Positions 8,785 to 15,420 of a stretch of 64,000 nt of DNA are shown piece after piece. The translations under genes were made by a program, and so were the position numbers. The DNA lies in the NCBI RefSeq assembly GCF_010671595.1, contig NZ_JAABOP010000002.1:552208-616207 (forward strand), read 5' to 3'. The notes below the pieces were generated by a model. That model ran no database searches and was not told where the DNA came from. It worked only from the letters and a program-made list of their open reading frames with translations. How positions within the stretch are numbered: the stretch's first letter is position 1; each line of letters opens with the position of its first letter. The DNA comes from Muriicola jejuensis. GTDB taxonomy: Bacteria; Bacteroidota; Bacteroidia; Flavobacteriales; Flavobacteriaceae.

Positions 8785-8820
8785 AACGCCTCCGATCCTT
8801 ATCGGGGGCGTTATTTTTTT
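8785..8820 (+). terminator. Terminator of the L31 gene
   Basis: AACGCCTCCGAT, loop CCTT, ATCGGGGGCGTT pairs over 12 bp with one G:U wobble, followed by A and seven T. The last T is also the first base of the next gene's -7 box. Confidence 0.85.
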
Positions 8821-8827
8821 ACTTTTG
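8820..8827 (+). promoter_or_regulatory. -7 box of the GlmU-like gene
   Basis: TACTTTTG fits TAnnTTTG exactly and lies 17 bases before the ATG at 8845. It begins in the T-tract of the L31 terminator. No -33 TTTG is visible, since that position falls in the hairpin. Confidence 0.55.
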
Positions 8828-8844
8828 AATTAAAATTCACAGGC

Positions 8845-10020
8845 ATGAATTACGTACTGTTCGACAGTGAAGTAAGAACCTCCCTCCTCCCATTTACCTT
8901 TACCAGGCCGGTGGGGGAAATCCGGATCGGGATCCTCACCCTGAGGGAGAAATGGGAAAGACACCTTCGTTCCGAAACTTCTTACCTGGCAGAGGAATAC
9001 CTTCAAATCAAGTATCCCTTAAAGAGCGGTACAGACAACCTTATTATAGATCCGTCATTTTTACCTTCCGCAGAACTGGTGTCTGCCCTTGGGAATCTCC
9101 CACCCGAAACGGCCCTGTTCCGGGAGAAAGCCCTGGTGGCGTACCGGTCTGCAGCGCCCAGATCCAATGATGAAATACAGAAACTGCGGGCGATATCCTG
9201 CGAAGTGGAACCCATCAGGATCACGCATACCTGGGATATCTTTTCCCTCAATGGAATAGCCCTGCAACAGGATTTCGACCTGATCACAAAAGGGAGGAAA
9301 AGCGCTCCTATCCCTGCCTCTAACCGGGTGATCCGGCCTGATAATATTTTCCTGGAGGAAGGGGCCAGGGTAGAATTTAGTATCCTCAACGCCACCGAAG
9401 GCCCGATCTACCTCGGAAAGGATTCTGAGATCATGGAAGGGAATATGATTCGGGGAGCTTTCGCCCTCTGTGAACACGCCGTTGTAAAAATGGGTGCCAA
9501 GATCTACGGGGCAACGACCGTAGGACCCTATGGGAAGGTCTGTGGGGAGATCAACAACTCCGTCATCTTCGGGTATTCGAGCAAGGGGCATGACGGGTAC
9601 CTCGGGAACTCCGTGCTCGGGGAATGGTGCAATATTGGGGCGGATTCCAACAACTCCAACCTCAAGAACAACTATGCGAAAGTGAGACTTTGGAATTACG
9701 CTACGGAGCGGTTCGACCAGACCGGCCTGCAGTTCTGTGGCCTGATGATGGGCGACCACAGCAAGACCGCCATCAATACCATGTTCAATACGGGAACGGT
9801 GATAGGGGTGAACTGTAATATCTACACCCCGGGTTTCCCGCGGAATTTTGTGCCCAGTTTCAGCTGGGGTGGAGCCACCGGGTTTTCAACCTATCAGACC
9901 TCGAAAGCCTTTGAAGCTGCCAAAGTGATGATGGCCCGGAGGGGACGTACCTTTGATGAAAAGGAGGCGGCTATCCTGGAACACGTTTTTGAGATCACTA
10001 AAAAGTGGCGTAAGTATTAG
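8845..10020 (+). CDS. GlmU-like putative sugar nucleotidyltransferase/acyltransferase
   Basis: This 391-residue protein matches the alternative bacterial GlmU-like family of Bacteroidetes. The N-terminal half (MNYVLFDSEVRTSLLPFTFTRPVGE) replaces the usual pyrophosphorylase loop LxAGxGTRM. The C-terminal half (about 180-360) is a left-handed beta-helix of hexapeptide repeats, as in UDP-GlcNAc synthesis acetyltransferases. The family is annotated as a possible UDP-GlcNAc diphosphorylase/acetyltransferase, but I know of no direct proof for this subgroup. It has its own promoter and is followed closely by mtaB. Confidence 0.8.
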   Translation: MNYVLFDSEVRTSLLPFTFTRPVGEIRIGILTLREKWERHLRSETSYLAEEYLQIKYPLKSGTDNLIIDPSFLPSAELVSALGNLPPETALFREKALVAYRSAAPRSNDEIQKLRAISCEVEPIRITHTWDIFSLNGIALQQDFDLITKGRKSAPIPASNRVIRPDNIFLEEGARVEFSILNATEGPIYLGKDSEIMEGNMIRGAFALCEHAVVKMGAKIYGATTVGPYGKVCGEINNSVIFGYSSKGHDGYLGNSVLGEWCNIGADSNNSNLKNNYAKVRLWNYATERFDQTGLQFCGLMMGDHSKTAINTMFNTGTVIGVNCNIYTPGFPRNFVPSFSWGGATGFSTYQTSKAFEAAKVMMARRGRTFDEKEAAILEHVFEITKKWRKY

Positions 10021-10071
10021 GTGCTGAGTGCACTACAGCCGTACTTTTTTTTCAGACCGGAAACAAAACTG

Positions 10072-10079
10072 TATCTTTG
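10072..10079 (+). promoter_or_regulatory. -7 box of mtaB
   Basis: TATCTTTG fits TAnnTTTG exactly, 26 bases before the preferred ATG at 10106. An in-frame ATG at 10097 would give a leader of only about 11 bases. The -33 position is a T-run without G. Confidence 0.55.
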
Positions 10080-10105
10080 CCACCCGTTGTTCAGGCATGG
10101 CGATC

Positions 10106-11434
10106 ATGAAAAAGAAAGTTGGTTTTTACACCCTGGGATGTAAGCTCAATTACTCGGAAACCTCCACCATTGCGCGGAGTTTCACCAGTTCGGGCTATGA
10201 ACAGGTCGATTTCGAGGAGCGGGCAGACATCTACGTGATCAACACCTGTTCGGTTACGGAAAACGCCGACAAGCGTTTTAAGACCATAGTGAAGAAAGCC
10301 CAGAATCTCAATCCGCATGCCTTCCTGATCGCTATAGGCTGTTATGCTCAGCTCAAGCCCGAAGAACTGGCGGCTGTGGATGGGGTAGACCTGGTCCTCG
10401 GTGCCACGGAAAAGTTTAAGATCACTGATTACCTTACGGATCTGAGTAAGAATGACCGGGGGGAGGTACATTCCTGCGAGATTCAGGAAGCTGATTTTTA
10501 CGTTGGCAGTTATTCCCTGGGCGACCGCACCAGGGCCTTCCTGAAAGTGCAGGACGGTTGTGATTACAAGTGCAGCTACTGTACCATCCCACTGGCCAGG
10601 GGGATCTCCAGAAGTGATACCCTGGAGAATGTACTGAAAAACGCTGGGGAGATCGCTGCCCAGGGCGTAAAGGAGATCGTCCTTACAGGGGTGAACATCG
10701 GAGATTACGGGAAGGGAGAATACGGCAATAAGAAACACGAACACACATTTTACGAACTTGTCCAGGCGCTCGACAGGGTGGAGGGGGTAGAGCGATTGCG
10801 CATTTCCTCTATCGAGCCCAACCTTTTAAAGGATGAGACCATAATCTTCGTGGCCGGTTCCCGGACCTTTGTACCCCATTTCCACATTCCATTGCAGAGC
10901 GGGAGCAATGCCGTGCTGAAGCGAATGAGACGCAGATATCTGCGCGAACTATACGAGGAGCGTGTGGCAACGGTCAGAAGGACCATGCCTCATGCCTGTA
11001 TCGGAGTGGATGTCATCGTGGGATTTCCCGGTGAAACCGAGGAGGAATTCCTGGAGACCTATCATTTTCTAAACGAACTCGACATCTCCTACCTCCATGT
11101 GTTTACCTATTCGGAACGGGCCCATACCGAAGCCGAAAAGATGCCGGATCCGGTACCTGCAAAGGTCCGGAACAAGAGAAGCAAGATGTTGAGAGGCCTA
11201 TCCGTTAAAAAAAGGAGGGCGTTTTATGAGAGTCAGCTTGGCACCTGCCGAACCGTACTCTTCGAGGGGGAGAACAAGGAGGGGTATATCCACGGGTTCA
11301 CGGAGAACTACGTAAAGGTAAAGACTCCGTGGGATCCAGCCCTGGTAAATACCCTGCACCGGGTAGAACTCACCCGCATTGACGAGGATGGGCTGGTGAG
11401 GTTTGATTTTGTTTCCGAAAAGGTAACGGCATAA
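10106..11434 (+). CDS. mtaB: tRNA t6A37 methylthiotransferase MtaB
   Basis: This 442-residue radical-SAM enzyme converts t6A37 to ms2t6A37 in ANN-decoding tRNAs. Three cysteines in the N-terminal UPF0004 domain (about 12, 48 and 78, in LGCKLN, NTCSVT and IGCYAQ) bind one [4Fe-4S] cluster. CDYKCSYC (151-158) binds the SAM cluster. A TRAM-like domain closes the C-terminus. The TLGCKLNYSETS start identifies MtaB rather than MiaB or RimO. The start is taken as MKKKVGF; an ATG three codons earlier is possible. Confidence 0.92.
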   Translation: MKKKVGFYTLGCKLNYSETSTIARSFTSSGYEQVDFEERADIYVINTCSVTENADKRFKTIVKKAQNLNPHAFLIAIGCYAQLKPEELAAVDGVDLVLGATEKFKITDYLTDLSKNDRGEVHSCEIQEADFYVGSYSLGDRTRAFLKVQDGCDYKCSYCTIPLARGISRSDTLENVLKNAGEIAAQGVKEIVLTGVNIGDYGKGEYGNKKHEHTFYELVQALDRVEGVERLRISSIEPNLLKDETIIFVAGSRTFVPHFHIPLQSGSNAVLKRMRRRYLRELYEERVATVRRTMPHACIGVDVIVGFPGETEEEFLETYHFLNELDISYLHVFTYSERAHTEAEKMPDPVPAKVRNKRSKMLRGLSVKKRRAFYESQLGTCRTVLFEGENKEGYIHGFTENYVKVKTPWDPALVNTLHRVELTRIDEDGLVRFDFVSEKVTA

Positions 11435-11436
11435 AA

Positions 11437-11457
11437 AAACCCCCGGTGTGGAGGTTT
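11437..11457 (-). terminator. Terminator of the GNAT-like gene
   Basis: In minus-strand RNA, AAACCUCC, loop ACACC, GGGGGUUU pairs with one wobble, and a U-run of seven follows. It may also stop mtaB transcription, although the plus-strand T-tract is short. Confidence 0.6.
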
Positions 11458-11463
11458 ATGCTT

Positions 11464-11757
11464 TCAGATCCGGATGCCGACCGGCAACATTTCCTTATAC
11501 TGCCTGTTCTTTCTCAGAAAACCGGCGATCTGCGGACTGGTAGGTACCACCCTCAGGTTCTTCTCCTGAATATGGTGCAGCACTGACTTTATGAATTCCT
11601 CGTGGAACCCATCCGAGGAGATTTCCTCTGGTATAACCAGCTTGGTAAGGAAAACCTTTCTTTCCTGTGACGAATATTCGATCTTTGCCAGATGACCGTC
11701 AACCCTTGTCTCGAATTGTCGCAAGAAACTGTTGTCGTTAATGACTATTTGATTCAT
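11464..11757 (-). CDS. YjdJ-like small GNAT-fold acetyltransferase
   Basis: This 97-residue protein fits the minimal GNAT family (COG2388). It has a short N-terminal beta region (VDGHLAKIEY), the core LTKLVIPEE...FIKSVLHHIQ and the terminal VVPTSPQIAGFLRKNRQY, where related proteins have C/T-P-x-V-x-x-(F/Y)-(L/I)-x-x-(H/N). Such proteins bind acetyl-CoA, but the substrate is unknown. It is monocistronic on the minus strand. Confidence 0.72.
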   Translation of the reverse strand: MNQIVINDNSFLRQFETRVDGHLAKIEYSSQERKVFLTKLVIPEEISSDGFHEEFIKSVLHHIQEKNLRVVPTSPQIAGFLRKNRQYKEMLPVGIRI

Positions 11758-11930
11758 ATAGTTAGTTTTATTATGGTTTCAGACAAAAAAATTACGAGTA
11801 ATTCGTAATCTGTTTAAGCTGCAATAAAAGAAGGCAAATGAGTTTTGGAATACCCATTTCCAAAAAAGACGGACAACAAAAGTAGTGAAAAAAATGCTAA
11901 ATTCCTAAGAAATATGATGTTCGGTATAAG

Positions 11931-12593
11931 ATGAGGGAGCGCAAGATACATGTATACATGATGCCAGGAATGGCTGCTAATAAAAGTATCTTCAAGAATA
12001 TAAGCCTGCCGGAGGATCGGTTTCAGGTTCACCTGCTCGAATGGTTTGTCCCGGAGAAAGGAATGTCCCTGCAAGAGTACGCCTGTAAGATGAACGAACA
12101 GATAGGGGAAAAGGATCCCGTCCTGATCGGCGTTTCCTTTGGAGGGATGCTCGTGCAGGAGATGGCCAGGCATATGCCGGTAAAAAAGGTAATCATCATC
12201 TCCAGTGTTAAAATGAAATCAGAAATGCCCAGGCGTCTTGTTTTTGCGAAGTATACGCGCATCCATAAACTCCTCCCTACCGGCCTGGTGAACAACCTCG
12301 ATCTCCTGGCCAAATACGCCTTTGGGGAAACGGTTTCGAAGCGACTCGACCTGTACAGGGAATACCTGGAGGTGAAGGACAAATACTATCTGGACTGGTC
12401 CATTGACCAGATCGTAAACTGGTCACAGACCTCATTCGATCCTTCGGTCATACACATACACGGGGAAAAGGATGCGGTCTTCCCCAGACAGTATATCAAG
12501 GACTGCATACCCGTCAAAAATGGCACCCATACCATGATCATTCACAGGTATAAATGGTTCAATGAACGTTTACCTGCAATTATTTTGGCTTGA
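11931..12593 (+). CDS. Alpha/beta hydrolase
   Basis: This 220-residue cytosolic protein has a catalytic triad that can be read directly: nucleophile GVSFGG (Ser about 69), acid in HGEKDAVFP (Asp about 181) and base in NGTHTM (His 200). The MPGMAANKSIF segment near residue 11 forms the oxyanion region. The substrate is unknown; an esterase or thioesterase is likely. The promoter of the next gene lies inside its last codons. Confidence 0.82.
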   Translation: MRERKIHVYMMPGMAANKSIFKNISLPEDRFQVHLLEWFVPEKGMSLQEYACKMNEQIGEKDPVLIGVSFGGMLVQEMARHMPVKKVIIISSVKMKSEMPRRLVFAKYTRIHKLLPTGLVNNLDLLAKYAFGETVSKRLDLYREYLEVKDKYYLDWSIDQIVNWSQTSFDPSVIHIHGEKDAVFPRQYIKDCIPVKNGTHTMIIHRYKWFNERLPAIILA

Positions 12594-12617
12594 GGAAGTT
12601 CTTTATTTATACCTTTG
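12584..12617 (+). promoter_or_regulatory. Promoter of the lytic transglycosylase gene
   Basis: TTTG (12584-12587), a 22-base spacer and TACCTTTG (12610-12617). The -33 element lies in the end of the hydrolase gene. The predicted leader is about 17 bases, to the ATG at 12640. Confidence 0.6.
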
Positions 12618-12639
12618 GGTAGCTTCAAAAAACAAAACC

Positions 12640-13599
12640 ATGAAAATCATAAAATCTATCCTGATGATATTCGGTGTGCTCTTTATAGGCAGCACCCTGA
12701 TCTTTGCCGTACAACAGGGACATCTTTCCTATACCCCTGAGAAACCGGATGCCGTAGTTGTGAATTCCGATAAAAGCGTTGCAGAGGAGTACCGGATAAC
12801 GGCGATAGAGATCCCGTCCGACCTTAATTTTGCAGGGGAGAAAGTTCCTCAGGACGATCCCGAGATCATGGAAAGGATAGACCGGGAGTTTCTGGTGAAC
12901 ACCTACTGGCAGTCCAATGCGGTGCTGTTGTTGAAGCGGGCCAACAAATACTTTCCCGTCATAGAGCCCATCCTGGCAAAGAATGGCATCCCGGACGATT
13001 TCAAATACCTCGCAGTAGCCGAGAGCGGGTTGCAGAACGTGGTTTCACCTGCGGGTGCCGCCGGGTTCTGGCAGATCATGAAGGCAACCGGGAAGGAATA
13101 CGGTTTGGAGGTGAATGCTAACGTAGATGAGCGTTACCACCTGGGGATGGCTACTCAACTGGCCTGTGAGTACCTCAAGCGGAACAAGGAGAAATTCGGC
13201 AGCTGGACCCTGGCTGCAGCCTCCTACAATGCCGGTGCCGGGGCGATCGACAAATATATGGGCATCCAACAGGAAACCGATTATTACGACTTACTGCTCG
13301 GGGATGAGACGGGGCGTTATGTCTTTCGCATCCTGGCGATCAAGGAGATCCTGACCCATCCTGAAAAATATGGCTTTGAACTGGGGAAGGAAGATCTGTA
13401 TGAAACCGTTCCCACTTTTGACGTAAAGGTGAATAAACCCGTGGAGGATTTTGCCACTTTCGCCAAAGAGTACAACATCAACTACAAGATTTTGAAGCGT
13501 CATAATCCCTGGCTGAGGGAACCGCACCTGAACAATGCCTCAGGAAAAGAATATACCATTGAGATCCCAGAGAAGGGGTATTATTCCGTGTCCCGCTAA
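12640..13599 (+). CDS. Lytic murein transglycosylase (SLT domain)
   Basis: This 319-residue envelope protein has an N-terminal hydrophobic signal or anchor (residues 4-24) and a goose-lysozyme-like SLT domain (about 95-245). Catalytic Glu is in AVAESGLQ (about 128), followed by the family motifs SPAGAAGFWQIM and AAASYNAGAGAID. The C-terminus (YKILKRHNPWL...YTIEIPEKG) looks like a degenerate LysM-type segment. It would cleave peptidoglycan to 1,6-anhydro products, like MltD. The start is chosen at MKIIKSIL because a promoter directly precedes it. Confidence 0.88.
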   Translation: MKIIKSILMIFGVLFIGSTLIFAVQQGHLSYTPEKPDAVVVNSDKSVAEEYRITAIEIPSDLNFAGEKVPQDDPEIMERIDREFLVNTYWQSNAVLLLKRANKYFPVIEPILAKNGIPDDFKYLAVAESGLQNVVSPAGAAGFWQIMKATGKEYGLEVNANVDERYHLGMATQLACEYLKRNKEKFGSWTLAAASYNAGAGAIDKYMGIQQETDYYDLLLGDETGRYVFRILAIKEILTHPEKYGFELGKEDLYETVPTFDVKVNKPVEDFATFAKEYNINYKILKRHNPWLREPHLNNASGKEYTIEIPEKGYYSVSR

Positions 13600-13601
13600 G
13601 G

Positions 13602-14117
13602 TCAGATCTTTTTCATCTGCTGCTGCATCATCTTGATCTGTTCGGCCAGCATATTGTTCTTGTCCAGTTTCTTGGCTTCCTGCAGGAGGGTAGTAGCCTC
13701 CCTTTTTCTGCGCTTTTGCATGGCGATACCCGCCAGGCTCAATTTGGCCATGGCCAGATCATAGTCCATGTTGAGTCCCAGTTTCAGTGCCTTGCGGAAG
13801 TATTTTTCGGCCTGGGTGAGATTCTTTTGTGAATAGATGATACCGAACAGGTAATGGTAATACCCTTGTTGTTTTGTCGTCAGGGCTGCCTCCGGGTTTT
13901 TGATCTTCTCCAACCACTTTTCTGTCCCGTCCATATCCTGTTTCCTCATCCTCAGGAAAGCCAGCAGGATGATTTCGTTCCTGAAATACAGAAAGACAAA
14001 GATCAGGGAAAGCAGGATGAGAAAGATCCCATTCCCTATATACCCTTCCACAAATTGGTAGATGGCATATGCCACGATGGCGGCCGTGATGACCAGCTTG
14101 ATATTTTTATTGAACAT
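13602..14117 (-). CDS. Membrane-anchored TPR protein
   Basis: This 171-residue protein has two adjacent transmembrane helices (about 8-20 and 27-47) and a soluble C-terminal half with TPR-like helices, e.g. HYLFGIIYSQKNLTQAEKYF and LAMAKLSLAGIAMQKRRKREA. It is probably a scaffold at the inner membrane; function is unknown. The ATG lies 4 bases after the stop of the DUF6263 gene, so the two form an operon. Confidence 0.7.
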   Translation of the reverse strand: MFNKNIKLVITAAIVAYAIYQFVEGYIGNGIFLILLSLIFVFLYFRNEIILLAFLRMRKQDMDGTEKWLEKIKNPEAALTTKQQGYYHYLFGIIYSQKNLTQAEKYFRKALKLGLNMDYDLAMAKLSLAGIAMQKRRKREATTLLQEAKKLDKNNMLAEQIKMMQQQMKKI

Positions 14118-14121
14118 AGAG

Positions 14122-15009
14122 CTATTGGATTAATTCATAGGTTATGGTTGAAGTGATGGTCGTGGGGATCTTCTGATCTCCCATCTGTGCCAGGGTGGAA
14201 TATCCCCTGGTGACCCCATTCACTCTCATCTTCAGTATAAATCCGGATTTCTTATCCGTGGTGACCCGCGTGTTTTGTGTGCCGTCCAGAACCATAGTAG
14301 TAGCAGGCTCCTCTATCTTCACCAGGATATTTGCGATTCCGCTGATGGATACATTTTTAGTGTTTACGGAATCCAGCTTCCAGAGGGTCTCGGCCTTTAG
14401 TTTGCCGCTGTAAGAATTCTTCCAGGTGTCGCCCACTTTGATGTTCCTGTCCGGATATATAAATGTCATTTGCTCGTAGCTTTCGGACATAGCCTTTGAT
14501 CCAAATTCATTCTTAAGGGAAGACCGTAGCATGTTTACCGCAAAGGCTTCCTGCAATCCTGAAGCCCTGACCATCTTGGCGACAATACTGTCGCCTCCTT
14601 TGACCTCGAGGATGTCACCGTTGGACTTCATCACGAGGTGGACAGGTTCGTTGAGCAGGCTGTGAAAGATACGGGACTGCACGTTCTCCGGGTCGAGTTC
14701 ACGGGCATTGACATTGAGGACCTCTCCCTGCATACTGGAAGTCATCTTCATCCAGAGGTCGCGAAAGGTGATGTCGATAGCATAGATATCTTCTGTCTTG
14801 CCGGTTACCTTGAATTCCAGGGTCCCGCTAATATCATTGGTCACCTCGTGAGAGGCGCCGTCGATCTCCTGCACAATGTCTTGCCTGGCCACCTGTCTGA
14901 TCTGAAAGACATCACCCTTCTTAAGGTTGTACTGTAGTTTTTCCTGCCCGTTGCAAAAAGGCATGAATCCCAAAAGAAGGATGGAAAATATGAAGGTTTT
15001 CAAGTGCAT
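14122..15009 (-). CDS. DUF6263-like secreted protein
   Basis: This 295-residue protein has a signal peptide (residues 1-21, ending FCNG-Q). The mature protein starts KLQYNLKKGDVFQIRQVARQ, typical of DUF6263, and has a later block IKVGDTWKNSYSGKL. The fold is probably all-beta, in the periplasm or outer membrane. Function is unknown. It is the first gene of a two-gene operon with the TPR membrane protein. Confidence 0.75.
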   Translation of the reverse strand: MHLKTFIFSILLLGFMPFCNGQEKLQYNLKKGDVFQIRQVARQDIVQEIDGASHEVTNDISGTLEFKVTGKTEDIYAIDITFRDLWMKMTSSMQGEVLNVNARELDPENVQSRIFHSLLNEPVHLVMKSNGDILEVKGGDSIVAKMVRASGLQEAFAVNMLRSSLKNEFGSKAMSESYEQMTFIYPDRNIKVGDTWKNSYSGKLKAETLWKLDSVNTKNVSISGIANILVKIEEPATTMVLDGTQNTRVTTDKKSGFILKMRVNGVTRGYSTLAQMGDQKIPTTITSTITYELIQ

Positions 15010-15032
15010 GTATCCTCTGTTCTCTCTTGCGG

Positions 15033-15040
15033 CAAAAGTA
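15033..15040 (-). promoter_or_regulatory. -7 box of the DUF6263 operon
   Basis: Read on the minus strand, TACTTTTG fits TAnnTTTG exactly, 23 bases before the ATG at 15009. It is divergent from the L34 promoter. Confidence 0.5.
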
Positions 15041-15072
15041 CTAAAAACTATCCTAAATATTTTTCAAATCGA

Positions 15073-15103
15073 TTTGGCAAAGAAAAAACTCTTCGTATAT
15101 TTG
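15073..15103 (+). promoter_or_regulatory. Promoter of rpmH
   Basis: TTTG (15073-15076), a 19-base spacer and TATATTTG (15096-15103) match the Bacteroidetes consensus in full. The leader is about 50 bases. Confidence 0.78.
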
Positions 15104-15158
15104 CGCCCAGATTTTGAGAAGGAGCGGAGTCTCGTACTCTGCACAAAAAAAGACAAGC

Positions 15159-15317
15159 ATGAAAAGGACATTTCAACCGTCAAAGCGCAAGCGAAGGAAC
15201 AAACACGGATTCAGGGAGCGTATGGCATCAGCCAACGGAAGGAAGGTTCTTGCCAGCCGGAGAGCGAAGGGAAGAAAGAAATTAACCGTATCCTCTGAGC
15301 CCCGTCACAAAAAGTAA
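15159..15317 (+). CDS. rpmH: 50S ribosomal protein L34
   Basis: This 52-residue, highly basic protein begins [18 protein letters not shown] with the conserved continuation [20 protein letters not shown]. That is the complete L34 family sequence plus a short Ser/His/Lys tail. It is a structural protein of the large subunit. Unlike many bacteria, no rnpA or dnaA lies next to it. It has its own promoter and terminator. Confidence 0.97.
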   Translation: MKRTFQPSKRKRRNKHGFRERMASANGRKVLASRRAKGRKKLTVSSEPRHKK

Positions 15318-15338
15318 ATGATTGAAAACTAGCGATAT

Positions 15339-15374
15339 AAAGGTGTTACTTTTTTAAAGTAGCACCTTTTTTTT
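15339..15374 (+). terminator. Terminator of rpmH
   Basis: AAAGGTGTTACTTT, loop TTT, AAAGTAGCACCTTT is a 14-bp stem with one G:U pair, followed by a run of T. Confidence 0.9.
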
Positions 15375-15420
15375 GCGCGATAAAATCAGAGTAAAACCAC
15401 GCACAAATCAAAAGAACACT

